DNA from: Pholiota molesta
Lineage: Eukaryota; Basidiomycota; Agaricomycetes; Agaricales; Strophariaceae
DNA: 64,000 nt
Assembly (NCBI GenBank): GCA_014925825.1
Contig: JACGCK010000195.1
Coordinates: 19,943-83,942 of the forward strand
Direction of reading: 5' to 3'
The translations under genes and the position numbers were made by a program. Of this stretch, positions 12,501-22,764 are shown piece after piece. Below the pieces are notes generated by a model. The model worked only from the letters and a program-made list of their open reading frames with translations. It was not told where the DNA came from and did no database searches. Each line of letters opens with the position of its first letter. Within the stretch, counting starts at the first letter, position 1.

Positions 12501-12862
12501 GCCACTTCCTCTGGCGCGAGTTCGCCGCCGCGCCGACCACCAGCAAGAAGGGCCTGCGGCTGACGAACGCGGATCTCGGCGCGGCGCAGCCCGGCGCGGC
12601 GGTCGACGGCGCGGCGCTGACGGCGTACGACCCGAAAAATGATTTTGCGCGGAGCGTGGCGGAGGTGCGAGTGGAGAAGGTCGTGGTGGTGGGCCTGGGT
12701 GGGAAGCCGGCGAGCGTGCGGGTGGAGGGCGGCGGGGAGCTGGTGTGGGAGTACACCCCGGGTGTTGCGGCGAGCGATAAAAAGGAGGGCCAGGCGAGCG
12801 TCCTGACGATCAAGGACCCGAAGGTGCTGATCCAGCAAGACTGGGCTATTGTGATTCAATAG
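9529..12862 (+). CDS. ROT2: Glucosidase II alpha subunit, GH31
   Basis: Predicted 978-aa ER enzyme that trims the two inner glucoses from N-glycans during the calnexin cycle. Exons: 9529-10261, 10313-10941, 11000-11269, 11323-11424, 11479-11677, 11737-11980, 12042-12183 and 12245-12862; together exactly 979 codons with the stop. A signal peptide ([20 protein letters not shown]) starts the protein, followed by the N-terminal beta-sandwich. The GH31 barrel shows [14 protein letters not shown], the nucleophile motif IWNDMNEPSVF split by the intron at 11270-11322, and the acid/base region [12 protein letters not shown], then FAGSDVGGFFG. No ER retrieval tetrapeptide is visible at the C-terminus, as expected because the beta subunit carries it. 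The last exon is visibly much more GC-rich than the rest. Identification rests on full-length family motifs. Confidence 0.95.
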
Positions 12863-13463
12863 ACTTTGGCGCAGGTTGGTTGGCGTATTTAATGGAGAGA
12901 TGGTGTATTCTCTGCACACTCAAAATGCATTTTTTACAAAAGCGTTTTGTAATCAAATTGCGCTGCATGGAAATATAACTACTATAGAACAAGTTGGACT
13001 AGACAAGAAAAAAAGTTGGCGACGAGGCGTAGTAAAGAAATAAAAGAGCCCGTAAGTAATCATGGCTCGAAGTACTGGGATGACGAGGATTTGGCTATGC
13101 AACAAGACAATGAAAAAAATGACACTCAGTGATAATCCTCTCTGGCGATGGTGTTTCGCGATGTATATACTCATATAGGCGCTGCATGCAGAAAAAAAGT
13201 TAATAAGCAAACAGTGGCGGAAAGAAAATCGCGAAGGTCCATGGGGGCCCCAAAAACGTGGGCGAAGTAAATAGGTACGAGGGTTAGTCGGATGACACAA
13301 ACAATGTGAGATGATCATGTTACACAATGGAGAGGAAGCGAAGGAAAGATAAGCAATGTTATGTCGGAAAGCGGAAACGGAGCGAGCGTGGGGTGGGGAG
13401 TGGGGAGTGGACGAAAAAACGACGAGCATACTACGTAATAAAAGAAAGGAACCACCAAGCGGT
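12863..13463. other. Intergenic, convergent 3' ends
   Basis: Region between two convergent genes (GH31 and the unknown protein on the minus strand). It contains their 3' untranslated sequence; nothing else supported. Confidence 0.5.
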
Positions 13464-15608
13464 TCACCACAGCGGCTGCGCATGCTTCGCCCGGAACGCA
13501 GCGCCAGACGCCGCCATCGACGGCTTCATCGCCGCCCCCGCCCCCGCCGTGCGCAGCGGCTGCTGCTGCATGCCCAGCGCCGCCGGGCCCGCCGACGCCT
13601 GCATCGCCGCGAACGGCATGGGCGCGCCGCCGCCCGCGCCCGCGTGCATCGCCATCGCGCTGAGGTGGTACGCCGCGGGCATCTGCATGAACGCGGGGTA
13701 CGCCACGGGCATGCTCACGGCGGGGTACGCGGGGAAGAAGTACGGCAGCGCCTGCGCGGGGACGCCGCCGCCCATGTGCGGCCCGGGGTGCTGCGGCGCG
13801 GCCGCGTGCGGATAGCATGCGGATGCGGGGGCGCTGAACTGCGCGTGCGCGTGCGAATGAGAGTGGGAGTGGGCGTGCGCGTGTGCGTGCGACGCGGACG
13901 AGGTGGATGGGCGCGAGACGTGGTTGGCTGATTTCTTCCTGTTGTGGGTGTTATTATGTTGGGCCTGGCCATGTTGCTTGTTCGTTTCCTTGGCGTTCTG
14001 CGCTGGCGGGCGCGGCCTGGCCCTCTTTTGAGAGGGATTGGTGCTGGTGTTACTGGTACTGCTTTCAACCCACCCATCAGACGGGGGCGGCACACCACTG
14101 GCAGGTGGGCGCGGCGACGGCGATGGCGACGGTGAAAGCGACGACCCATTCCGCGGACGAGACGCATTATTCGGGGGCGCCTCGGCGGTCGTCGTCGTCA
14201 TCTCCTTCAAATTCTCCGACGTCAGCGAATCCGTACGCCGCCGCGTCAGCGCGAACAGCAGCTCGCGCGCCCGCTTGCTCTTTTGATTAGAGGAGGACGA
14301 TGATGACGATGACGTCACGCTGGGCTGGGAGACGTCGATCCACCCGTCGTCTTCCTCGCAGGAGGGGGACGAGAGCCGCGAGACGCGGTCGCCACCGTCC
14401 TCCGAGACGCTCAGCCGCGGCGGCACGAACGTCGGCTCCTCGCCGATGGGACTGGGGCTGAGGCTGGCGTATTTCGGCGAGAGGGTGCTGGTCGGGTGGG
14501 CTTGCGATGCGGTATCGTCGTTGCCTGGCGAGAGTCGCGACCGTAGACGGTCAACGATCTCTCGGGTCCGCGATTTCCGTATCCGATTCCGCTGGCTGGG
14601 TTCCTGGAGGAACGGAGGTAATAGACCATGGCGTGAATCTGGGGAAGTTGAGCTGTGGCCCTGGGGTTCGTTGAAAACCCCATCGTCCTTCTTCACTTTA
14701 ATGGGTGGTGGAGCGTGGGGGTTCAGGGTCGGAAACGTAAAATTGGCAAAAGAGTCGGAAGAAGATGATCCAGCGAATGATGGCTTCGGTTTGTCCCCCA
14801 AAGTGGGGAACTGAAGAGGTTCGTCGTTCAAATGAGAACAGAAAGTCGGCACGAAAGAAGAGGCTGCCGCATTGAGTGATCTGGTCGGGGAGAGGAGATG
14901 TGGATTATAATCCAGGCTGCCACTGATGCTCCCAGAAGGTGAAATATCTTTGATCTCGATGTCGTGCAACGAGGCTTTGGGTTTGGGTGTAGACGGCATA
15001 CCGACAGAATCGATAGATCCGTCCGAGAAAGTCATGGTGGAAAACGTGGAGGTGGATCGATGGAGCTCACCGCTGGATGAAAGCGAGCCCACAAACGAGC
15101 CCTCGAGCGACTCATCACTGTCCATAGTGTTGTCGAACGCAGGACCATTCATAAGATCCTCCAGCAGCTCATCCCACCTCTTCTTATTGCCCGCTACCAG
15201 CTCTTTTTCGTCCACCTCCACCGTCAAGTCTCCACCAGACAAATTTAGCTCGTCCGGGCTGGTCTCCGGCAGACCAGTAAAGTAAAAACCAACGTCACTC
15301 TCGTAAGCCATAACAGCATCCAAAGCAGACTTCACTCCAACGTGGTCTGCGTTGAGCGAGTCATCGTCGTCGGACAGCCTGCGTTCCTTGCTCGGCGAAG
15401 TGCCATGAGGTTCCACAGAGGTCGGTCTGAGGGAAGGATTATAAAAAAGCGACCCAAGGAACTTCCGCCGTCGGGTTTTCGTTGCCAGTGGATTTGACGT
15501 GGGCACGTACGACCATGGTACATCGCGAAAGGACGTCTTCCACCAATCCCCTCCAACGATCTCCCAATCCTCCTCTTCCACGGCACAATAGCCTGGCCGC
15601 AAAGGCAT
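13464..15608 (-). CDS. Uncharacterised low-complexity protein (714 aa)
   Basis: A long uninterrupted frame starting at ATG 15608. No domain is recognised. The N-terminus is ordered-looking and acidic/aromatic (EEEDWEIVGGDWWKTSFRDVPW), followed by Ser/Pro-rich sequence with clusters of acidic residues (SDDDD, CEEDDGWIDVSQP). The last 150 residues are Ala/Met/Pro/Gly/His-rich and include an alternating His-Ala/His-Ser run encoded near 13836-13905. The matching DNA is strongly GC-rich at the 3' end. The overall look is of an intrinsically disordered regulatory or scaffold protein. Several mirror frames on the other strand are byproducts of the GC-rich composition. Function is not inferred. Confidence 0.75.
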   Translation of the reverse strand: MPLRPGYCAVEEEDWEIVGGDWWKTSFRDVPWSYVPTSNPLATKTRRRKFLGSLFYNPSLRPTSVEPHGTSPSKERRLSDDDDSLNADHVGVKSALDAVMAYESDVGFYFTGLPETSPDELNLSGGDLTVEVDEKELVAGNKKRWDELLEDLMNGPAFDNTMDSDESLEGSFVGSLSSSGELHRSTSTFSTMTFSDGSIDSVGMPSTPKPKASLHDIEIKDISPSGSISGSLDYNPHLLSPTRSLNAAASSFVPTFCSHLNDEPLQFPTLGDKPKPSFAGSSSSDSFANFTFPTLNPHAPPPIKVKKDDGVFNEPQGHSSTSPDSRHGLLPPFLQEPSQRNRIRKSRTREIVDRLRSRLSPGNDDTASQAHPTSTLSPKYASLSPSPIGEEPTFVPPRLSVSEDGGDRVSRLSSPSCEEDDGWIDVSQPSVTSSSSSSSSNQKSKRARELLFALTRRRTDSLTSENLKEMTTTTAEAPPNNASRPRNGSSLSPSPSPSPRPPASGVPPPSDGWVESSTSNTSTNPSQKRARPRPPAQNAKETNKQHGQAQHNNTHNRKKSANHVSRPSTSSASHAHAHAHSHSHSHAHAQFSAPASACYPHAAAPQHPGPHMGGGVPAQALPYFFPAYPAVSMPVAYPAFMQMPAAYHLSAMAMHAGAGGGAPMPFAAMQASAGPAALGMQQQPLRTAGAGAAMKPSMAASGAAFRAKHAQPLW

Positions 15609-15980
15609 GAGCCGGTTTGCGGTGTCCTATAGTCGTATCTACAGTATGATTCAGCAGCAGAGCGTGCAGACCGCCCGTCAGAAAATGGAAAAATGAGCGA
15701 AGGAGACGGAGAGCGGCGCACGAAGTGTACACCAAGGCCAACGACGCGACGCCACTTGGTGAGACCTCCACAGAGGACCGGTGAGAAAAGTCGAGCTGGT
15801 CGGAGGAGATGGGGGCAAGAGGGAAGAGCCGATTGTGGATCTACAACATGTGGCCGGCGCTGCCTGTTTGCCTGACAAGAAAGGACAAAAACTGGGCACG
15901 CTCCCTCAGAGTCACAAAGGTCACGTTGCACAAATCAGGGGCCGTCTAATTCTGCTCTCCACTAAACTCTACTACGTAGC
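15609..15980. other. Intergenic promoter region
   Basis: A 372-bp spacer containing the promoter of the 714-aa gene and the 3' flank of the next minus-strand gene. No specific element recognised. Confidence 0.4.
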
Positions 15981-16873
15981 CTATGCCAGCCTGTAGCGCG
16001 CCACGACGGCCCCCGTGGCACTCTGCCAGCTCTTATCGTCGTCCCATCGCGGGAGCGGAGGGCGTTTCGGCAGCCTCGCATTCCCCCGCAAGGGGGGCCC
16101 TTGTTTTTTGGGGTACGCCACCGCGACACCAGGCGCACCCGCGCCATTTTCGCCGCGTCCAGCTGCGCATTTCACAGCGCTCCCAACCAACGCCTTGGTA
16201 TACCCGTTATTTTCAACGACATCGTGCGACCCCCCAGCCGATATCGCCGCCCCACCTCCGAGGTTTTTCAGATCAGCCAGAGGCGGCTGCGGGCCCTGCA
16301 TAACACCTTCGGATACAGCGGCCCTCCTTGACCCGGCGGCTCTGCCTTGCGAGGCAGGCGTACTTGGGGCTTCGCGGGAGTGCTTGTAATTCGCGACGAG
16401 CGACTCGAATGTCATTTCTGTGGCATCGACGCGCGCTTTGGAAAGGGACGGTGCTTTGATTTTGTGCGTGTATCCTGAACGGCGCTGAAGGAGGAACATT
16501 GTTGCGTAAGTGCTACATCCTGGTTCTGGGACCGTGTTTATTGACGAACTTTATAGGTTCCGGAAATAGACGCCCTGCCATCCGCCGGTAGTTTGAGCGT
16601 CAGCTTCGCTTGAGGGGTCTTGTAAGGAGAAAGGGTGGTCGGCGGGGGTGGCACAAAATCGATGTTGGATAGTGAAATGTCGCCAAAGGCCTCCAGCGTA
16701 TAGGCCTCGTCTTCAATAGGCGGCGTTACGATTATTTCCTGCGGAATATCAGCATTCGCTGCTCCTTTCATCTCGGATTCCTTCAAGTTCTCCTTTCGAT
16801 TCGGTTCTGCGTTCTCGGTGGGAAGGACGACCTCCTTTTCCGCTGGTGGGGTTGGTTGTGACGGGTGGTTCAT
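15981..16873 (-). CDS. Uncharacterised two-exon protein (275 aa)
   Basis: Exon 1 is 16873-16550 and exon 2 is 16484-15981, joined by a 65-nt intron (donor GTTCGT after codon AAA; acceptor preceded by the pyrimidine run TTCCTCCTTCAG). Both exons are phase 0 and sum to 276 codons. Exon 1 is acidic/proline-rich (EAFGDISLSNIDFVPPPPTT, then YKTPQAKLTLKLPADG). Exon 2 begins RRSGYTHKIKAPSLSKARVD and ends in Gly/Ala-rich sequence with PPLPRWDDDKSWQS. No domain is recognised. An in-frame start six codons upstream (16891) is equally possible. Another donor (GTCTAT, near 16570) with acceptor TGTAG gives an alternative join. Confidence 0.55.
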
Positions 16874-17418
16874 AGTGAGTTGAGTCTGCAAATACTTCGT
16901 TGATTAGTGATGGAAGCCTGTGTGCCAATCGAAGCTCCTTACAAAGTCTGGAGTCCGAGTCGCTCAGGCACAGGATAAAGTTGGTTGTTTGTGGCGCTAA
17001 CGGTGGATGGCGAGAATGCTGGTAAAATGGATGTCGCCTTGAAACAGTGCGATTTTTAAACCCATTACAGTGGCACAGGTGGCATGAAAGACAACGGAGA
17101 AATGAAGAAAGGCCAACGGTAGCATACGGTGGGCCCGCCTCGAAAAGGTTCAGATAGCAGATCGGCCCGGGGTTTTCCGCTATCTTGCCGAGTTTGACGT
17201 CATCAGTCAATTAGCCAGGCTTCGCTTTGCCTTCGCTAACCAACTCAACAGCGCAGAGTGTACTTACACCATCTTCAAATTATCCAAATACTTCTTAACA
17301 CTCATCCTTCTTCCTCTCATTCTCACCTCATCCGCTCAAAGATGGCCCAACGGCCATCCCACTGGCAGATCGATCAGCCCCCTCGTCGAAGCGCGCGAAG
17401 GCCACTCATGCGCTTTGG
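16874..17418. other. Intergenic, divergent
   Basis: Spacer upstream of the minus-strand 275-aa gene. CT-rich sequence near 17275-17340 resembles a fungal promoter/leader for a plus-strand transcript. Confidence 0.4.
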
Positions 17419-17757
17419 ATGTACTTGAACAGCGTAACTTGGGCGGAGGTTTCTGGGAAGCTGCCGCCATTGATGTGTTCCCGTTCGTTGTAAGTACGCC
17501 ATCGGGATCTCAAATCTTGGACCATCGAATCCGTATATATATTATATAGGTACGCGTTCAAACTCTGCGTAATCGACTTCAATGGAACCTGTTTTCAAAC
17601 GAGCTCAAAGGCCTATTGCAAGATCACACAGGATAAAGATGAGAACGATGGGGCTGTACTGCACAAGCCCGATGCAAAGACGATCATATTCGCGAGACAA
17701 ACGCATGAAATAAATACTGATAAAGATAAATGGGCGCGAAGAATAAAGGTAGGGTAG
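17419..17757 (+). CDS. Possible small two-exon gene or relic (92 aa)
   Basis: A weak model: exon 17419-17489, intron GTAAGT..TATATAG (17490-17549), exon 17550-17757 ending in TAG, summing to 93 codons. The second exon stays open for 69 codons and reads naturally (CVIDFNGTCFQTSS...DKDKWARRIKVG). A CT-rich leader and an earlier ATG at 17342 in another frame precede it, so the true start is uncertain and a frameshift in a decaying gene is possible. No family recognised. Confidence 0.25.
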
Positions 17758-18032
17758 AGCGTTTCAAAGGAGCAGAAGCGGAAGGTGGAAAAGAAAGAGG
17801 GGGCAAGCTTCCACGTGCCAGAGGCGAGGGCTAGGGCAACTGTCGCATATCAGTTAGTGAGTTAGTATCGTTAGTATCAAATCAAGATTGTTTGTTTTTG
17901 AGATCCAAATGGTTGTCCTGGTCCACGTCGAAGGTCGGCCTTGTTGATACTCACCCCCTTAGCCGAATCCCGCACGCCTTTATGTGCGTCGGCCGCCTTA
18001 TCCCATTTTCCGAGACCAGACTCAGCCACCCC

Positions 18033-18297
18033 ATAGGACTAAGCACGAAGGGCACGCCGGGACACGGAATGGGTCTGTTCTGGGGTGGAGAGGCTGGCCA
18101 TATTCATTTATCCCACCATCGCGGTCATTTTGCCGGTCTTGACTCTTGAAAGGATTCCGCGGTTCTTCAATCGATTATAAATTCTTCATCGGCCACTCTT
18201 CCAACCAAGGTAGACTCCAACCCGCCAGACCGGCCCATCCCATAGGACTGAGCACGAAGGGCACGCCGGGACACGGAATGGGTCTGTTCTAGGATGG
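18033..18297. repeat. Direct repeat pair of about 55 bp, spaced about 206 bp
   Basis: The block starting CCCATAGGACTAAGCACGAA (18033) recurs almost unchanged at 18239 (one A-to-G change) and runs through GGGACACGGAATGGGTCTGT in both copies. The near identity implies a recent local duplication. Confidence 0.8.
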
Positions 18298-18456
18298 GAG
18301 CCTGGCGGGAGCTGAGGAGTGTCGATGCACTGTGCAGGAGGCGCACGCTAGGCGCAAATAAGCACCCGGCACACGCGTTCCTGACAGTGGGGAGGGGGAT
18401 TCCTACACCTTGCCTATTGATGTTCCTAAATCTTTTTTTGGTCTGGGCGAGCGTTG

Positions 18457-18712
18457 GCTGTGGTATTTGTTTAACCTGTCATTACGCGCGGTGTGCGCCT
18501 AAGTAGATATGAGAATGCGTAACACAAGTGTCGATTAAGAATAAGAACACGTACAGGGAGCGATATCGCGACTGAAAAGCCACTGTGGTATTTTTTTAAC
18601 CTGTGGGTATGCGCGTTGTGCGCTTGAGTAGTTATGAGTATGAGTCCTAACACCAGTGTCAAGTAAGAATAAGAACACGTACAGGGAGCGATATTGCGAC
18701 TGGAAAGGCGAG
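18457..18712. repeat. Tandem duplication, period 128 bp
   Basis: Two adjacent diverged copies share the frame CTGTGGTATTT..TTTAACCTGT, the GCGCG..GTGCGC stretch and AAGAATAAGAACACGTACAG. The anchor GTGTC occurs at 18528 and 18656, giving the 128-bp period. The 3' halves are nearly identical and the 5' halves differ by scattered substitutions. Confidence 0.8.
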
Positions 18713-18879
18713 GAGACCTAGTAAATAAAAATAAAAATCTGCACGAGACCTATCTTTTTCGATTGCTGGCGACCCGCGCCCCCGCCGCATGGATGGTGAA
18801 AGCATGCCCCGGGAGAAAGTGGGAAAAGAGTAGGATGTATAAGAAAAGGTAAATGCTTCGAAACGAACAAGAAAAAATA

Positions 18880-20430
18880 GAGTTGAACAAGACATGAGGC
18901 ATCAATTATCTAGAGCGAGAGATCAATGTTAGTCACGAACAAGAATGGAGATTGCGAGCTCACAGAAAAAATTATCGACCGAGCCATACTATGGATGATG
19001 GATGTCATAAGAATCGGTCGGTCGACAGGGACACGTCTAAGTAATAGAAGACAAATCAGCCATCACTCCAATAGACTCCAGAAATGAAAAGAACATTACC
19101 AGAATTGTAAACGGTCCCAAACCACAGAGAGCGAGGAAGCGAGAGAAGATGTGAGGTGTATATGGGCCCCTACGAGAAGGCAAAGCTGAATGGCCTTGGG
19201 GTCCGGTGGACTGGTATGTAGGACAGCGTGGGCCCGCGCGAGATGTTGGAGACTGGATGTTGATATGGTAGATATGGTATTGGTTGGGTATTGGCGATGA
19301 TGAGAGTGAGGAATGAGTGTGATAAGTTGATAGCTGTGACTAAGACAGCATATAAGATATAAAGGTTGGCGTTAAGGATGATAAGACGGCGATGAGATCG
19401 GAAAAAGACGAGTACGAGGTGGACTAGAAAAGATCGGAGACTTGATGGTTGATGTTTACGGCAGGGACGTTTGAACGAAGAATAATGGTGATTGTTGAAT
19501 GGTTGACGAGAAAGATGATATGATGTCTAGAATGCCGGGAAGATAAGAGCAGATTGGCGATAGCTCGAAGATAATGTGATGGCAATGAGAAGTAGAGAAA
19601 AGCAACATATACCGTCAACACTGAGTACTAAACGTTAAACAGTGATCAGAGAAGGAAGAAGGAAGCGGATGATATACGCATACCTTAGTTTGACGGTATG
19701 GAGCATACGATGACCAAATAGTCGGAAGACTTCAAGCGAAAGCAGAGCAACAGTATCGACAAAGAATATAGCAACAAGAGAAGCACTGATACCGGTCAAA
19801 AGTGAGTGATATGTTGCGTCTGAATAAACGACTGATGCTTACTTGAAATATTATTACCCCACAAGTAGGTGTAGGTCAGGATACCGCCGGTAAGAGTTAA
19901 GGTGCCACGCTATAGAAGAGTATTCGCGGAGAAAGGCAGGCAACGGCGGTGGATGAGGGCGAACAACGATGGGGAGCTTGAGAGATAGTCCTACACCATG
20001 CTACATGAGACTCATGACGATACTAAAATTCAATAGCCTCCTACCTTATGTCCTCATCTGCAGAACTGCAGTGGATCATGCATCGAGAAGCGCTGGATGA
20101 TCAATGATATGATGATGATCCGGCTCGCAACATGTTCATGCTGGGAGCAAAGATGACTAGCACGAAATAGAAATATGGGAAAGTCAGAAAACATTCAATC
20201 AAGCACAAAGGGAGTACTCACGTTTATGGTGAGTTGGCTATGTTGGTGGGTGCGCGCTGTTGTGGGTGCCAATGACGAGGACGGTCACCGATCGTAAACG
20301 ATGTCATGGAAGCGGTGAGAGCTTGACTCGACAAGAGTCGGCATCCCTGCAGGTTCGGAGTAAGATTTGGTAAAATCACCGAGCATCGTCTTTTGTAGAG
20401 AGGAATGTGCAAGTGAGAAGGTGGGGGTTG
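18880..20430 (-). ncRNA. Possible spliced non-coding transcript or degenerate gene
   Basis: On the minus strand several consensus-like splice pairs are visible: donor GTGAGT at 20221 to acceptor TGCTAG at 20157; donor GTAGGA after ATAAG near 20046; donor GTAAGC near 19842 to acceptor TATCAG; and donor GTATGC near 19683 to acceptor GTTTAG at about 19628. The flanked exons are T/C-rich, yet no reading frame runs through them: each is stopped in the frames that would join. This fits a spliced non-coding RNA, or a membrane-protein gene that has decayed (one exon reads LWGNNIS, another is hydrophobic). Confidence is low. Confidence 0.2.
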
Positions 20431-21726
20431 GAATGAAGGACGTGGTGAAGGAATGAGGGAGGTTAATATAGTGCTATAAGTGTGGTCATGTTTGCGCCCA
20501 GAACCGATTCAAATCTCTTACAGAAAAGGGACAACAGGCGGCTGACAGGAAATCGCCGGTATGGGTACACGGTAGGCACGCAGCAACTCAAATTTGGCCC
20601 AGAAGTGACCCTTTCCAAGTAATTAATACCATATAGGGTATCCCGTGGCGTGGGTATGAACGGCTTGCAGCGGAAATAGGGCGAACACATGCTCAGCAAA
20701 CGGCATTCTGCGTCACACTTTCCCACCAAAAATAGCCAACCTGCCAGGTTTTTTCCTCGGGTGCAGAAAAATGTTCATCGATTAGAGCGAAGAATATGAT
20801 CAATCGGAGTAAGCCACTCCTAAGCAACGCAAAGCATATGCTCCTTTGCGCTTTGATTGAAGCCCCGAAAGCCTAGAACAGTTGCGAAGTCAGGGAGGCT
20901 TGTCTGCTCCGCGAATCGCGATGAACTTTTGGAGTGCGTGAACCTGCTTGATTCTTGAAAAAACGCTGCGAATTGCACTGATGACATAGAACTTACAAAA
21001 CATCAGGTAAGTTGGGAAATATTCAATTTCAGACATCAAGTCTAGTCACGAATCACAAAGCTCTGTCTTGGCCGAGGGCTCTGCTTGTTGGAAATTTGGC
21101 GAGTAATGCGGCAAGAATACGCTCTTCGGATCTCCTGTCAAATCTCGACCCACATGCAGCTATCCCTTTGTAAAATAATCACCCCCCTTGTTCTTCATCT
21201 GATACCTTCTGATACCCGGCGATTCTTTTGCGCTTGAATCCTGCCCTTTCAAGTTAAGTATTGGAAAATCTATTAATAAATCTACACTCAGCACTCCACA
21301 ACGCCCACAGTATGGCGGGTTCTTCCTAGCCATGACTCATATTGTCGCCGGTTTGTATTACGCTTATCTGGGCTAGGAGTGCTAGCGGCGGTCTTACAGG
21401 GGCATTTGAGTGAGCCAGGCATGTGGGACACTGATCTTTCCCGGCGGCCAATACACCGGAACACCATTCCGAAAAGAATTCTTTGCTGACGAGGCTTTGA
21501 GCGACTAGCCTTTATTCGAGGACGTACGGCCGCGAGACAAATTTTCTACCACAAACCGCTCGATCCAGCTTTGTAAAGACATTCGAAGAGTACGACCTGG
21601 CTCCGACAGGCTCCGACTAGAGGTACACAAGACCTCAGAAGATCATGGCCTTTGAGGGATCGGTTGTATATAAACCAGCTTCTCCTATCGCTTGTTAACA
21701 ACCACATATAAGTAGAACATCAATGG
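20431..21726. other. Gene-free segment
   Basis: Nothing supported in about 1.3 kb. Short open frames lack family features. Confidence 0.5.
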
Positions 21727-22565
21727 TGCGCTTCTGGGTCGACTAATTCAGGACTGGGACACTGGGAGGATGCGCAGAGCACAATGCCTTTATCTTGATC
21801 TACGCAGCCGAGCTAAAGCGATTTGGATATACGACGCAGGTCTCGTGGTCCGCAACAAGTATTTCGTCACATGCAGGACCGATACGAAGTCGGCGCCGTC
21901 AATTCCACCAGCACCGACTTGACCGTCTGGAATGGCTACACCTCAAGACCACCGACGACGCGTGCTTCGCCCAGTGCTCTCACAACGCCACCGACAGCGG
22001 TATCCGAGACAACCAGCGGCGTCGCCGATAATTCCTTCGCCGATCTCATCCTGGGAGGCATCCCAGTGATGATCACCGGATGCTACCCATGCTGGTCGAA
22101 CCGCACAGCCGACGAAGCGCACCACTGGACGTGGATCATTCTCAAAGCGCACAGCCGCAACAACACGGGCACGGCCAGCCTGACGTCGAACGACCGATGC
22201 CTAGATTGACTTCAGGAGCTACGCCATCGGCGGCAATGAAGAACTGGAGGCAACGTACGAGGGCATCCAGCTCGCAGGATGATGGCGACGGCTGAGCCGT
22301 TCGTCGGAACCGTCACGGAGGAGCTGCCTGGGCCTGAAATACAAACTGCCAATGAGGCGGAGATGAAGCAGTGGATCAGGAACGATGCTTGGTGATATCA
22401 TGCTAGCTGCGCGGTTAAGTTCGGCGTGAAGGGGGTCAGGCCTGGGTGTTGTTGATGCGAGTGTGTTCCCCATACATCGTTTCGGCGATTTACATGATCT
22501 CGGAGAAGGCTGCTGATGTTATTATCCAGGATGCCCAAGCTTCACGAGTGCAGGGGATAGAATAA
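21727..22565 (+). pseudogene. Decayed GMC oxidoreductase, paralogue of the 3.9-5.9 kb gene
   Basis: Pieces of the GMC fold appear in order but in shifting frames. RFWV at 21727 is followed by GTLGGCAEHNAF at about 21755, then an abrupt jump to MQDRYEVGAV near 21870, which deletes the middle of the enzyme (roughly 270 residues by comparison with the intact gene). Then come ARHWTW-like HHWTWIILKAHSRNNTGT, DFRSYAIGGNEELEATYEG, a stop in place of the Gly before the catalytic His region (DAW-stop-YHASC), and the tail EKAADVIIQDAQ with a stop at 22563. Multiple frameshifts, stops and the internal deletion make it non-functional. The retained GGCAEHN motif shows it belongs to the same subfamily as the intact gene. 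Confidence 0.85.
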
Positions 22566-22764
22566 TAGAGAGTTCGTAAGTTGTAACATTTCAATAGTGT
22601 AGATAATGGCATTGACAGCCTAGGTAATCCATGAACATCAAGTCAATTATCGTCAAACGAATAGTAAACCAATAACCTTACTCACTTATTTAATTGGAAA
22701 GGCTCTGATTAAGACCTTCCTCCTATTACAACAACCAATAAGCATAGAAAATTGTTTAGGATAT

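Larger units (their letters stand above)
17758..18880. other. Gene-poor segment with duplicated blocks
   Basis: No coding gene supported. It carries the two repeat pairs listed separately (18033-18297 and 18457-18712) and pyrimidine/purine-skewed sequence. Confidence 0.5.

Noticed and set aside
12158..12919. Minus-strand frame of about 250 codons over the last GH31 exon
   Set aside because: It is a mirror frame of a GC-rich coding exon whose plus-strand GH31 reading is certain.
13327..13931. Plus-strand open frames overlapping the 3' end of the unknown 714-aa gene
   Set aside because: They arise from GC-rich sequence opposite the coding strand and read as Cys/Ala/Arg-rich without a plausible gene structure.
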